Source: Adenanthera pavonina (Eukaryota; Streptophyta; Magnoliopsida; Fabales; Fabaceae). Taken from it: a stretch of DNA of 64,000 bases. The notes beneath the pieces are model-generated. The model saw only the letters and a list, made by a program, of their open reading frames with translations. It did not search any database and had not been told where the DNA came from. The stretch covers positions 6,760,501-6,824,500 of the forward strand of contig JAIVEN010000012.1 in NCBI GenBank assembly GCA_026686845.1, written 5' to 3'. This document shows, in pieces, positions 22,576 through 35,807 of this stretch. Made by a program: the position numbers and the translations under genes. The number at the start of each line of letters is the position of its first letter. The stretch's first letter is position 1.

Positions 22576-25500
22576 TGTAATATCCCTATTTTTATGGGAT
22601 GTTATAAAATGAATAAAAGATGAGAAATGAAGCGAGATGAAAATGTTATATGTAATCGGGCTTTAGAAGGAATTAATTTCTCATTTAATTTTCAGAAGAA
22701 GTTATGTTTGGTCCTTAATTGGAAGTAATTTTCCATAAGGTCCTTAGCAGAAATTAATTCCAGAACTTACCTCGGAAAATATGCAATATACCACTTGAAT
22801 GAAAGCCCGCTCCAAGCTGAGCGCAATGGTATAAGTATTACATTTCTGGAAGGTCCAGGTTGAGAGATAGACCAATTTGAAGTCAATGTGAATAGTGAAA
22901 AAAGAAATAAAAAAAATTGGTCTTTGGGTGAAATTACAAGAAAGTGCCAGAAAGAATGGATAATTATATTTTTGACCCGGTTCAAGGGCAAAACGGTCAT
23001 TTCTCATATTTGAAGAAAAATATGAATATTAAATTTAAACCTCAAGGAATAAATGTTGATATCATAAAATGTATGAAGAATTGGGAAAAACAGAGAGACA
23101 CTATTAAGTGCAAAGAAGGGCAAAGAGGTTATTTTTCCCGATTGGATGGAAAAATGAGAAATTATATTTTTACCCCCAAAGAATTATGAAAAGGACATCC
23201 ATGTCCTTAAAGTCATAAAACTACGGTGAAGGAGTATGAGAAATGTTTGGGGAAAATTACACCTAAGGACCCGAAAGTTTCAAGAATTGTAAATTAGCCC
23301 GTGTCAAGGGCATTTTTGTAAATATGAAAAATTATAGTCAAAGTGAAGCTCTCAATGAGGTAGACCCAATGAAATATAGTATGGAATTTATTAAGGTCAA
23401 AATAATATTTATTGGGTAATTAGGGTTTAATATTAATATTTTACCCGATAAAAGTCAGTTTAGACTGCAGGAAAATGCAGTATTGATCCAAGAAAAATGA
23501 TTGGACCTTAATAAAATATATTTTGGGTCTAGATAATGATTTTAGACCAAAAGTAATTACTGTATAGTCCTGTACCAATTTAATGACAATCTTGGCAAAA
23601 ATACTTAATCGGTACGGGTAAATTTAATCGGTAAAGGGTATTTTGGTCCATTAAAGTTTATGAAACAATTTTTGATAAAAAAGGAAGGTGCTGCACGTTG
23701 GAATTCAGATTTGGGGACACCAAGGGAATTATGTTAATTGCTTTAATAAAGTAAGGCATGAAAGTTAACTAAAATGGTTAGTTAACCAAGTTACACTATT
23801 CCTTCATTTCATATCTCTCCTCTTGGCCTTGAGTTAAGCATTCTTCCCCAATTTTGTCCGTCTGAACCAGCAGCTCCAAGTGTGAGCAAGAGCAAAAATA
23901 AAATTCCAAAGAAAAGAGAAAGAGCAAGAAGTAAAGTTTAAGAACACAAGTGCTCAAGGTAAGTTCTATAACTAGTATCTTGTGCTTCTAAGTCTTTGTG
24001 AGACTTTTCATGGAGTATTCCTCTCTATTTTATCTCTGAAATTTTCTGCCTAGAGAGAGAGTAGAGAGAGAAAATGGAGTCATGAGGAAACTAAACCATA
24101 GAAATGCTTAGAAATGCTTCAAGATGCAAGAATATGGCATTTGATTGCAAATTAATCGGGTAGTTATTTTTCTACAAATTTGTCAAATTTTCTGCCTATT
24201 TAGGGTTTGAAAAGGAAAGGTAATTTCATGTTTTTGATGCCAAAAATGAGTTCCTCATGGTGGAAAACCTTAGGAATAAGTGATGGTTTCATGAAAAAGC
24301 TTAAGATCAAGAAAGTGAAATTTTTAGCTTTTTGAAGCTTAGTTCGGAATGAACAGTAACTGAGCTAGATATGGAATTTGGCAATTCTGAGGCCATATTT
24401 GGATTCCTCATGAAAAATTACATGGAATAGAGGTATAATTCATCATTTTTGAGTTAGGAATGAATTTTTGGTGAATTTTTGAAGAATTAGGGTTTCATGA
24501 ACACTTTTTGAAGAAAGTCATGGAACCATTAGCTTGAATAATTGTTTGATTATGCATTAGGACTTGAAGAAGCCCAAGGAAGCTAGGGGGAGCATTGGTA
24601 TCAAGTTGAAGAGTAAGAAAAAGCATGAAGGTAGCAATTTACCTATTCTTGCCTTATATTGTCATGTGATTTTCAATGAGTTTGATGACTTGCCTATTGT
24701 TTGCTATGATCAATTGTGATGCTTTGAGAATGTTGGCTGAGTTAATTGAGGGTTTTGAGACCCCGGGATGTCCAAAATATAAAATGAAACTCTGCCGAAA
24801 TTTTTGTAAAATATTATGGCATAAATGTTTAAAAGTATTCACTTGATGTTTTATGATGATTATATGCTTAATGTGATAATATGATTGCATGAACGGTGAT
24901 TGCTACTGAGATTCTTTGAATCTCACCCCCCTTCAATGACTAACCATGCTAGGCAGAACCAATGCAAAAGAGTTAAGGAAGGAGAAAAAGGCATGAAGAA
25001 GGAAATGATGTTGCAAGCCATTGTGTTATAGGGTGAATGATTATTTGTGCCTTGCTTTGTATGAAATTATAAAATAGTGAATAATATGTTAGTGTTGTAG
25101 AAAATGTATGAAAATTTCCAGTTCTGTATGTTGGGATATAAAGTTATATTCTACCAAGTTACATGCCAAAATGAGTTCATTTGCAAGGGTTTTGGCAAGG
25201 AAATTGCAATGTGGACTGAAACAGGGCATTTTCCCAACATGTCTGTTTCATTCGCCCTTGTTCTATACTTAATGTGAGGGTAAGTTTATGATATTTTTAT
25301 ACCAGATATAGGGAATATAAACCTTTAATATGACACCTAATTCACCTCATTTGGAGTTATGTACAATTAATGGTGAATTTTCTAAATTAGGGTTCAGAAC
25401 AGAGAAAGATTGGGAAAACTGGAAACTGAAAGTTAAGTACTGGAAAATTAAAAAGATAATATAAATCGTTCAGAGGTCCAAAAATTCAGTGGTTTATATT

Positions 25501-26110
25501 TATGGAAAGGCATATGTTTTAAGTTTCATATGCCACTGATTTGGATGCAATTGGAGCTATATGATAGGAGATATGGAGGTTTTCCCAAAACTGTTCCAGC
25601 AAAAGTGGAATTCTGATCCTTTATGATTTAAGTTAACACCATGTCCTGTGCAAGTTTAATAAATGTAGAAGAAAATTATTTATATAAATAGATCACAGGG
25701 ATTTCATATTACATAAAGAATGTTTGATTTGGCTCATGGTAGAGTGAGATATGAATTTTTAAATATAAGGTCAAAATCCTGGGGAAGAGAAAATGACCAA
25801 ATATATAGTAAATGTTTAAGGAATAAACTGTATAAATTGGTCAAGTAAATGCTCATTTTCATATTTTTTCCATATAAATAAGGTTTTTTTCTATTGTTAA
25901 AGACTTGAATCACTATGAAATGATTTTTCTAGAATTAGTTATGAATTTTCAAAGTTCAGTTGGCAAAGTAGAAACTACCATATGAATAGTAACTGAAAAT
26001 TTTTGAAATTCTGATTTTCATTCTTATGTGATTCAAGCTTAGAATCAAGTATAATTAGACTTAAAAGGAGTCTAATTCATGGAAAACAAGTCTAAAAGTA
26101 AGGTGTTACA
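22576..26110 (+). mobile_element. Solo gypsy LTR, 3.5 kb, with TACTA duplication (T1)
   Basis: The element opens TGTAATATCCC at 22,576 and ends GGTGTTACA at 26,110. TACTA precedes it (22,571-22,575) and follows it (26,111-26,115), a perfect 5-bp target duplication. There is no primer site, coding region or polypurine tract inside, so it is a solo LTR, unusually long at about 3535 bases. A related copy (T2) lies at 41,542-49,695. Orientation is assigned from the TGTAAxA start and is not independently proven. Open frames inside it are short and non-conserved between copies. Confidence 0.88.
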
Positions 26111-26460
26111 TACTAGCCCTATCTGAATGTCATTCCAATTGTCTTAGCAATCAGACTTTGAATGTTCTCAATGTTTGGGTGATCAGGAAAAAGGAAGATT
26201 AAAATATCAGTAAGGATACAAAAGTTAATGAACAATCAACAAACTTATCAATAAAATAAATTTAAAGAGGTAAGTGGAAGAAAGCTGGTTGAGATGCTAA
26301 AATCTAACAAGCAGTTAATTTTTTAATCACTCCAGTTTCTTAGATGCAATGATTATTGTCTTCCTAGCTTCAATGGGTGTATTATCTCTTCTTCTGCTTA
26401 TACTTATACATTATCTTTTAATATCATCTATACTTTGCCAAGTTCAAGGTATGTCTCTTC
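26111..26460. other. Probable remainder of element D's LTR / flank
   Basis: This follows the second TACTA, so its first bases must continue the LTR of D. AT-rich, with no gene and no clear LTR terminus visible. Confidence 0.45.
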
Positions 26461-28114
26461 TGTTGAATTGAGTGTTTTGATTATTCCAAACCAACATTCA
26501 AGAGCTTGGAGAGAAGATATCAAAGGTGCACAAAAGATCTCAAGTGAAGGAATTCAAGAAAAATCAGCACAAGAATAGATGTAGAATCTCTAACAGTGTT
26601 TAAATGAATAAAAGACTTTGAATTGGCAAAAAGACGTTTTAAAACTATGATTCTATGTTAATTCATGGAATATTTGAAAAACACCCATCAACAAACGAAG
26701 TTTGAAAGGTTAATACTGATCTGTTGTTTTAAAAATTCGAACTTTGGCTTTGGAAATTCGAATTTTGAATTGAAAATGAACAAGTCTGAAAAGAGCCTTC
26801 TCTGACAGATGAACTTTGATTGCAGAAATTTGAACTTTGAAACAAGTCTGATAAGAGTCTTCTCTGACAGACGAACTTCAGCTTTTGAAAATTCAAATTT
26901 CTAACAAAACACAATTTAGGAAAAATGAAAAATTCGTCTGAGGATATGTCAAAGTTCATCTGAAAATAAAGTTTAAAAAGAGTTCCAAGATAGCCCACTG
27001 ATAGACAAACTTTGATTTGAAAATTTGAATTTCAGAAACAAAGCTTGCAAGTCTGTTACGACAATCTGTTGTCATACAAATATTGGTATTTAGAAATTCA
27101 AATTTTGAACTAAGTCTGATAAGAGTTCTCTCTAATAGACAAACTTTGAATCTTGAAAATTCAAATTTTAAAAAGATAAACTATTATGCCTCATTGACCT
27201 GCCTACTGACAGATGAATTTTGGGCACTAAAATTTGAACTTTGAAGGCACTGTAGCAATTTGGGACTACTATTCACACTTTTAAGAAGAACTTTTTAACT
27301 TGAAACTTCATATGTTCGAACACAAAAAAATTTCTCAATGATGAAAATTTGAACTTTGCTTTACAACAGACGAACTTTGAATTTTAACGTTGAAGTCTTT
27401 AGCTTTTGGTCTCTGTGAAATTCGTCTGTTGACTAACCAAAATTTGAACTTTGAATGTCAGAAGCATTAAATGCGGTTGGTGAATGGATAGTTTTTCAAA
27501 GTAACCGTTAGGTAACTTCTCCAACGGATAGATTTTATCTCTAATGTATAGTTAAGACATAAATTTATAAATATAACATCATTTGAAGTTGTGGGTAATG
27601 ATTTTAACATTGTATATATTGAAACTCTGTAAAATTCTCAACTCAAAGTCTTTTACTCTCATACTTCAGTCTTCTGCACTTAAACTTTCATATACACTCT
27701 AAATTAGAGAGTTCATTGTTTGTAATCAATCTTATCTTCTCAGGAAGAAGGATTTCTTGTGAGGGAATATCACAAGGGATTTGGGAAGCACTTGGCTAGA
27801 GTACTGAAAGAGAACTTGTAAGCTCTAAGAACAGATCATCAAAGCTGTACTGAGGCAATTGTAAGAAGCCTATTGAATTCTTGCAGGATAGTTGAAAATC
27901 TCAAGTAATTGCTTGTGGACTGGACGTAGGTCAAGATAGAGAGACTGAACCAGGATAAACATCTGTGTCAATCCTTCTCCTTTACTGCTCTTACATTGCT
28001 ATTCTATTGTACTCTGTTTTACAGTATTGTTTGTCTTCATTATATGCTTGACTTTTGCAGAAAATTTTAATCTTCCCAATTCAGCCCACTCTTGGGAAGC
28101 CAGCTCATCTAACA
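26461..28114 (+). mobile_element. Full-length Sirevirus family-A LTR (L4), probably solo
   Basis: It opens TGTTGAATTGAGTGTTTTGA and ends ATCTAACA at 28,114, about 1654 bases, with the family's ACAGACGAA/AAATTCGAATTT modules at 26,690-27,440 and the conserved tail. No primer binding site follows and no polypurine tract precedes, so it is probably solo. Flanking pentamers (TCTTC and TTTGT) do not match, so either the duplication has decayed or a flank was rearranged. Confidence 0.85.
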
Positions 28115-31100
28115 TTTGTATTCTACTGCTTATGAATTCAATTCTCTATTTAGTTTCAATTAAGGAAATCCTACATGCTTAAACTAATTTATTCACAAAT
28201 CACACCAACATAGAAATCCAAATCAGAATCAATCAAATATTTGGAAAATCATGTCCTATGATGCTACAAAAAGAAAACAATTAAGACATTCATGGGATTC
28301 TAAATCTGTACAATAATTAAATTTTCATGTTGAGTTCATTAGCATAGACTGTAGAGGCATTCATAATTACACTGATAAAAACATAAGATTGTCATGGATT
28401 TCAGCAAATGGAAACAAATTATATTTTTGGTAATTATGAAATATACTTAGGCATATTTTTATCCATAAAAAATATAGATTAAACAAATTACAATCATGTA
28501 AGCATGTTATAGATGTTAGCGACAAATTTATTTGTTTTTCTATAATGAACTTCATGCTTCTAATTACCAGCCCAAACATAAGCAACAACTGATGACAAAT
28601 TCCAAATGAGGCTAAAAATGCCAAGGGCCACTGCTTTCTTGTGTGAGCATGAATCCTAAGCGTTTCTGAATCTTCCAACCCAAAAATTTGCTTCATGCAT
28701 AAAGTTTAGCATTTATTAGATTAATTAATTAATACTAGTTGTTACATGTACAATAAATGTAAAAAATCTTCTCTAAAGACAATGCTAAAATCAAAGTTGA
28801 ATTATCTGTAAAGCAATTTTTTTGTGAATATCTTTAAAACAATTTTCTCACTCTGGATTAAGAGGGGAGTAAAAGAGACCATTTTAGAACTTTAATGGGA
28901 GGGAGGCTCATAAGGATAAGGCTTGGGTTTTAGAACCTAATAAATAGATGTATAGACATGACAATGACTAATTCTGAAGCTTTGAACTCTTGGGAGTGCC
29001 AAGTCCAACATACCATGACCTATGATGTGGAGGACCATTATGTTCCTATAATTGTGTTACTGAAGATCAATTCAAGTGTCAATGGGTAGACAAGAAAACG
29101 CAATTATCATTGGGCCTAAAAGCAATAAAATGTTCTCCCAGGTTCATTAATTTTTTTAGATACATTCTCCCAGATTCTTTTATTTAGAACAAAAATCTCT
29201 AACCATGTCCAAAATTAATTATATCTTTCCCCCCAATGAATAAGGATTAAAAACATATAAATAAACAGGTTAAGTTATAGGACACTACTAGTGAGAGCTG
29301 GAGTTAGTAATACTACATTTATTTCAATATTTTGACTAATGTTCTGTAGTTTTACCCTCAGTTTTAGTTAACAAAACAAGTTTTCCATAGCAAAGGCCAA
29401 ACAGACCTCATAATTTTGCAATATGAAATATTATTATAGAATTGAAGTGTTAAGGAAGAAAAAGTAAGTCTCATTCTAGAGATTGCACGAGGAAGCCAAA
29501 TCATTCCACTACCCTTGGCTCAAAGAACTTGATTCCTTGCATCAATGACAAATCCATCCTACAGCCATTTTGATGCCTCTAGAGATGTACAAACATTTTT
29601 AGCTCACATATATAAAATGAACAAATCAAAAAGCTCTTGAGTCTTGATAAAAACATAATAAAAACTCAATTTGCTTGCATGTCCAACAAAACCAGAAAAT
29701 TTAAGTGTGAAGATGCTGAAATTACCTCAGAACTCATCACAATTATTCCTTTTCCTAATCCCTTTAGTTTGGTGCTTCATTGGTTATATGCTATTCATAT
29801 AATAGTTTCAAAATTACTAAGTTTAAGCTTCAAATCACATGTATAGAGCATCCAAAATAATAGACCAGTGACAAGTGAAAAGAAAAAAGAAAATGTATTT
29901 GATCTGGAAAGGTAATTAACAAGTGAAGATTTTAATGTTATAAGCAACCAAAATTCTAAGAAATAGGTGATGAGGTAGGATATGTATATATATATTCTAT
30001 GATTCACAAATACATTGATGACTACTCCAACTAGAAAGCATAAAGGGTGTTACACTAGAGAATTAAAAAGGAACCAGAGAAAAAGGTACAATGGAATTCA
30101 TTTCAGCAACCACAAAACAATTACAAGTCTTACCATCATTTACAGACTATAAGAACAATGCAAAATTGTATTAAAAAAAAGAGAGAATAATGCAAATTAG
30201 GTTACGCAGTTATTCCACACCACATGAAATCACAACTAACTCTATTGTTATTACTAACTAATAGCCCCAACTCTTTTTATTAACTACTAACTTTCATGTA
30301 ACAATTCATCAATAATTTTATCATAATCTTTGACATGTTCCTAAATAGAGAGAAAGGTATAAAATTTACCTAATGTCTGATGTGGAAGAAAACCTACAAC
30401 TTCTTATTATTGGATAAAAAGATTAATTACATAATTGACATTGTGAAAGCCTATATTATAAGAATGTAGTTTGACTACTATAACACTTCCAAGAACCTTC
30501 ACATATGCTTCTACAGAAAGGCCATCAAAGATTGCCATCTTATGTTGGCATTAAAATGACTATCTTAAAAAAGGAACCAATGCAACAATCAAAACCCCAT
30601 ACATGGGCTTTAGTTAGCAGCAAGGACAAGCAAGGTAGCTTATATCAGGCAGCACAACTAAGTCAGTGAAAAAGTAAAAAGAATTGGCATCTTATGCAAG
30701 TTACAAGCATATAACATTCGATTTATGATCATATATGAAGCAAAGAGTCAAATCATTAACAAATATGATTTCAGTAATAAGACAATGGCTCTTAAACAAT
30801 AGGAATATAAAACATTTGAATTGTCAAGTCAGGCATATTATCAGCAAATAACATAAGAATTATTATAGGCACCTCTGTTGTAAGTAAAATCCATGTGACC
30901 ATGATTATTTTCATATTTTTTACTTTATAGTTATTACTTCCCAAAGTCCTGTCCTGGGAAAAGAGAAAATGCAATTTAAAAACCAAGCATACTTGTATCC
31001 TAAGCTTGTATGCACAAGAATAATGCGTGACTTGTTCTCAATGATAGGTCGATAGGTCACAATTATCCTTTTTCTACTTCTAATATATAATAAGTGATGA

Positions 31101-32229
31101 TGAAACTAATCTAAAAATGAGCATAGAGACATATAATATAGGTACAAACAATATAGTCTTCTACACTAATGTCCAGCCTCAGTTATTATTCACTTAGAAG
31201 ATAAATTATGAATTAAAATCTATTAAAGAAATACTTTGGTCATCAATATCTCTAGTTATCATCGAACATATTAATGAGGGAAAAATATCATGCAAGAATG
31301 CAGTAAGGAGTTCAAGGATCATATATATATATACACACTAATTAACTCTAATTAGCTTAAAAAGTAAATAGGGCTATACCATACAGCCTATATGTGTGTT
31401 CTCTTCTCTATATAATCTCTTTTTCAGAGGCTGACTCATTTAAGCATGCGAAACTTCATGGAAGTTACATTGAACCATAACCCCAACCAAGATTGCAAAC
31501 TTCAAGGAAGTTCCACTAATGGACTTTTGAAAATTATCACTACATATAACATAGATGGTTTGCACAGTTCAATAAAACTTGCATACTGAATGAAGTGAAT
31601 TTCTCGAGATATAAAGGAGTGGAGAAAACCTAATCCAAACTTGATGAACCTAAAATTAGAACAAGCTAATAGATCAAACAATTGATGTCGATAATTTGGC
31701 TCGAATCTTCCATTTAGTTCCTTAAAACCCCTTTTCCAACTACGCCTTTCAATGAAAATGACATTGGAGAGAATTAGTGAGGTTCCGAATCTAATAATTT
31801 GTTCAAAATAGGGAGAAGTAGAAGAATCTAGTAAATAAATCACATCACCTGAATGCCATTGACACAATGATTATTGAGCTTAATGGAAAGAAAACACACA
31901 AATAAAATTAAACCTTACAAATGTGGGATTTTACAATTTTCACCTAAATAATCAACAGTAAACTCATGCAATTTTCAAACTCTGATAGAAGGGATGAACT
32001 TGTATAATTTTTGGAGAACTCTAGTAGTAGAAGGAGAGGAGAATGATTAAGCTCAGTAGGAGGGCTTGTTAGAGAGAAAGGAATGAGAAGGAAGGAGCAC
32101 AGTGGGAGCAAGTTGAACTCGCTGGGAGGATTACCTATGTATTTGGTGGAGCATGTTGTGGGACAGAGCGAGGATGAGAGAAAGGAAGGCGAGGGCGAGG
32201 AAGAGAGGAACTCAATGAATGGTGGAGAG
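28115..32229. other. AT-rich unassigned region
   Basis: Four kilobases without a recognisable retroelement protein or LTR. The longest minus-strand open frames (28,696-28,367 and 31,867-31,502) are about 110-120 codons, show no motif I recognise and lack convincing splice structure. The first starts MKQIFGLEDSETLRIHAHTR and includes a hydrophobic stretch, so it could be an exon of an unknown gene. A short (AT)n run lies at 31,321-31,335. I cannot support a gene here. Confidence 0.35.
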
Positions 32230-32545
32230 CAAACACGGAAAGTGTTTAAAGGATTTTTTTTTTCAAATAACAAAGGAAAAGTAGGCAGTTATATCTAAAA
32301 ACCACCTACTTTTCCTTTACATTTTTTTTGGTTTAAGATTATTTTTATTTAAATTATTTATATATTTTTTCCATACTTTTATAGGTGGTTATTTAAATAA
32401 CCATCTACAAAGGTCTATTTTCATAGGTAGTTATTTCACAACCGTTTATAAAAGCTTCCTGCCCCACTTTTGTAGGCATTTTTAAAAATAACTACCTACT
32501 TTTGTGCACAAAAAAAGTCATTTCTAGAGTATTGATGGTTCTTGA
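32230..32545. mobile_element. CACTA-like transposon terminal region with hairpins
   Basis: The stretch contains repeated GGTAGTTATTT / AACCxCCTA motifs in both orientations, as in the subterminal repeats of CACTA (En/Spm) elements. A 14-bp perfect inverted repeat, AAAGGAAAAGTAGG at about 32,271 and CCTACTTTTCCTTT at about 32,305, forms a hairpin. The end at about 32,520-32,543 on the minus strand reads CTCTAGAAATGACTTTTTTT, close to the CACTAGAAATGAC-like terminus. No transposase and no partner end were found. Confidence 0.4.
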
Positions 32546-33040
32546 GTCTTATGTGACTTACAGGTATGGTCCTTAGCTGTCAATGGTTGGTTGGTAGAAA
32601 CTTTAAGGTGTTTGGTTCTTTGTTTTGACCTGAAACTAATCATTTTGGTATTGAGTGTCCAAAATCTCTATATGGTGGTATTTTGAAGCGTGGTTAGTGT
32701 TGATAGTTAGCTAAGGAGTCAGGTAATTTGTAGGCTTTAGAATTGCATCAATCAAACGTCGAAGTGCGGAGATATGCTCATCAGAAGTTGGTCAGTTGTA
32801 TTAGTAAATAATTAACTTATGCATGTTTTGACATTGGCACCACAGCGCCAGAACCCAAGTCACGGCACCATGTCACACAGTCCCTTCCTTCCTTTCATAT
32901 AGAATGTACTCACGCTGCGGCACCATAAGGCCAAGCTACGCCACCACCCCATCTTCTTGTCTCCTTATGCTGTCTTCCCTGCATGTCTGTATTCGGTTAG
33001 GCTCTTGGGTTGTAGGATGTTACCAATGAGGTTAGACAAA
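32546..33040 (+). repeat. Decayed Tekay-like LTR fragment
   Basis: By eye this aligns in order with the reverse complement of the Tekay-like LTR near 2,800-2,440. Shared blocks include ATTTTGGTATTGAGTGTCC, GTAGGCTTTAGAATTGCATC, CGAAGTGCGGAG and ATCAGAAGTT, followed by GC-rich GGCACC motifs. It is heavily diverged and I cannot define its ends. Confidence 0.45.
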
Positions 33041-34189
33041 ATATCAAAATATTGCATATTAGAAAATTTTAAGATGGAATTAAGCTTAAGAGGACTAATC
33101 AATAAGTTGGTGCTTAGAATAATGATGTAGTTTCGTGCTTAGAATAGTGGGCATTTTGTTATTATTTGTTTTATTCAAAGTGTTGTTAAAGATGTCTCAA
33201 TAGGAAGGAAGTGGGAAAAAGGGGATTCTTAGCCCGCCCTTTTCAATCTTCAGTAAGTAGATTCATAACAGCTAGGTCTACTCTTCCTTAGCACTTACCC
33301 TCCGTTTGGTTTGAGGGATTTTGGAGGAGATGGGAAGAGAGAAAAAATTTTCAATCATATTTTTCTCTTTAACCAAACAAGAGAAGGGAATATTTCTCCC
33401 CCCATTTATAAACAATATATAGGGAGAGACCGGGATGAGAGTAAAAGTACTCTCCTTCCTTTGTTTGGTTTGAAAAAAAAATAAAATGAAAAATTTTCAC
33501 TCACCTTGCCTCCCCTCCAAATCTTTCGAATTTTCATCATCATTCTCAACCTTGTCATGCACCCAATGCTTTTTTCACAACCCACGACAAAGTCAAAGTT
33601 TAGAAAGAAAAAGAACAAAAGGCAACACAACTTTCAGCACCACTAGCTAGTTGATGCCTGGCCATGCTTAAACTCAATATCGCAAAACATACACTTCTCA
33701 TCACAATAATAAAAAAGGTGGACGGTAGAAAATCTATAGAAAATATGCCCACTTCTAAATCTTTTAGCATCCCTTTCTGAGAGTTTTTCTCGACACATGA
33801 GTAATACACAAAATATTGTATCACAAGTGCAAGGGCTGTATCCAAATTTTTTACTGGCACTGAAATTTCATATACTTTATGATTGGCACTGATAAATGTG
33901 TTGGGAATTCCGGAGATTTAACTGGCACTGGTCAAAACAATATGGAAATTAGGGCATTTTTTCCGGGGCGCTTTTCTATAGATGCCACCTATAGTGGCAT
34001 TTTTATGGTGTTTTTGTAAAATGCAACACATGCATGGATTCATGTGAAATATTGAAAAAAGAGTTGCTTTAAATATATGTCAAAATATCTGTTATTTTAA
34101 ACTTTAATACATAGAGTGAGAAAATTATTAAATAGCCTAGATTATAACAAAATTCAACCGTATTTCACAAAATATACCCACATTTAATA
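33041..34189. other. Unassigned region with short repeat traces
   Basis: No gene seen. Around 33,298-33,480 a TCCGTTTGGTTTGAGG motif recurs in both orientations (AACCAAACAAGAGAAGG near 33,371 and TTTGTTTGGTTTG near 33,460), as in small inverted-repeat elements. Near 33,960-34,020 a GGCGCTTTTCTATAGATGCC-like block resembles CACTA subterminal sequence. Neither is bounded. Confidence 0.35.
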
Positions 34190-34471
34190 CTCTATTTGTT
34201 CCTTATTATAAGTCACTTCTAACCATTTTACACATACTAAGAAAAATAGTTGAAAGTAATTAAATTTCTTAAACTCTACAAAATTTTCCATAGCTTACTA
34301 ATATTATCCTTATTAAATTATAACATATTTTAATTGTATATTTCTTTATCTCTCTCCACCGTAATTATTTAATGAGAAATAAACATGGAAATAATATTCA
34401 TAAAGTGACTTATATTTTATATAATTCAATTCTTTTAGAATATGATTTATAATAAGAAACAAAGGAAGGGA
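34190..34471. mobile_element. Stowaway-like MITE
   Basis: A 282-bp AT-rich non-coding element with imperfect terminal inverted repeats: CTCTATTTGTTCCTTATTAT at the left and the reverse complement of CCCTTCCTTTGTTTCTTATT at the right. TA dinucleotides flank both ends (34,188-34,189 and 34,472-34,473), the target duplication of Tc1/mariner-type MITEs. Left internal AAGTCACTT and right AAGTGACTT are also in inverted orientation. Confidence 0.75.
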
Positions 34472-34689
34472 TAAAATGGTCCAAATTATAGTTAAGTTTT
34501 GGTGTTTTGCCCTTAATTATAAAAAACAAAGCATAGGGCGTGTGATCAAGGCACACATAGATAGTATCAACAAGCTATACAACAGAATCACGCATCGATC
34601 ATCAACAACCTCGGGTGATGCTTTATCAATTCATAAGTGCTAGTGGTGTCTATTCAAGAGACTAGCTGCTTCCTAGCTAGGTTGCTTAA

Positions 34690-35807
34690 TTAGTGTTTAG
34701 TTTGATTGGAACCCTTGCTGTTACTGGGTACCCAAACGACATCCTTAGGGCCAATAAAATGGCAAACTGGCACTGTTCCTGGCATTACTTTGGCCTTCTC
34801 ATACAGCAAATCAGCATTTATACCTCTTGTATCACGGTGGCAAGTCGCCAATGCAATGGTTTTTGTGCCGTCGATAGCTTCCAAAGGTACCTTGTAAGTG
34901 TAGGTCGCGTTCACATGATGGCAAGAGAACACAGCCTTTCTGAAGTTCAATCGATGACACATCACTCCATCGTCTCCAACATTTTGCACTCCCCTCAATA
35001 TCTTGTATCACTTCTGGTGGGGGAGGAAGGAACCCGAAATTGGCTGAATCTCCTTTCCCAGCCTTGAAACAGCAAAATTCACTAATGATTCCAAGGATGT
35101 TGGACACATCTTGTATTCTCCCATGGTCGAAGGAATTTCACAAATTTCCTGTATAGTAAACCTCTTTGTTCCAAGCGATTTTCTATCCCAATGGGTTTTG
35201 TGACCCCAAACTACTACAAGAAAAGGTTGAGCAAAGGGACGGATGCTGAATTGCAAGTTCATCTTTTTTCCTGGATGGAGGATTTGCTCGAGCAAGTAGT
35301 CTTCAGGGAATTGTGTATCTTCTACTTCTCCAGGGGCATTGATGTCGTAAGATTGAGCATCAGAGCTCTTGTTCAAATCTAACTCCAACAACCACGTACT
35401 CCCAATAAAAAATGAGGATACATATATATATATATATATTATTTTGCCAGCAGTAATTTTATCTCACATGTACTGATCACTCGTAAAAGTCAAAATAATC
35501 AACTTTAACTACACTAGCATATGTATGAATTGGTGATCTCGAAAATGTGCATAAGTATACTAACCAATTGGTTGCACTAGGTCCTGCAAAACTTTGGGAA
35601 TTGGATCAGCCCAAAGGGAATGCCAGTATTCTTCAGCAGCTAGGGAAGCTGACGTATAACCATAGCTTCCCACAACAGTTAACTGCCAGAATATTCAACA
35701 TATATATTAACTACAGTATATAAAATTGGTCACACACGGGACCAGATTAAAATCTTACAGTTACGGACCAAGAACAGAGATAAAACGACACGGCATGAAA
35801 GCTCCAT
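34690..35807 (-). pseudogene. BURP-domain protein gene (probably decayed)
   Basis: Three exons are proposed: 35,807-35,769, 35,682-35,561 and 35,398-34,690. Exons 1-2 join as MELSCRVVLSLFL then LTVVGSYGYTSA, a plausible signal peptide, followed by AAEEYWHSLW and PKVLQDLVQP, the usual N-terminal part of BURP proteins. Exon 3 carries YLLEQILHPGKKM, GEYKMCPTSLESLVNFA, and the CH-X10-CH-X25-CH-X24-CH pattern (about 34,960-34,740) ending PGTVPVCHFIG. BURP proteins are secreted plant proteins tied to stress and cell-wall function. An in-frame TGA at 35,008-35,010 lies before the CH repeats, and about 14 residues of the FLPR...FSV segment appear missing. The exon 1 donor (GTCCGT) is weak. Sequencing error cannot be excluded. 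Confidence 0.8.
35422..35440. repeat. (AT)n microsatellite in BURP intron 2
   Basis: A run of alternating A and T lies in the second proposed intron. It is a simple repeat with no further meaning apparent. Confidence 0.8.

Noticed and set aside
22744..23189. Overlapping frames of 77-87 codons on both strands inside solo LTR T1
   Set aside because: The corresponding frames are not preserved in the sister copy T2 and have no recognised motif.
34693..35382. Plus-strand open frames opposite the BURP gene (up to 124 codons)
   Set aside because: They are shadows of the minus-strand BURP exon, which has clear domain motifs. No motif is seen on the plus strand.
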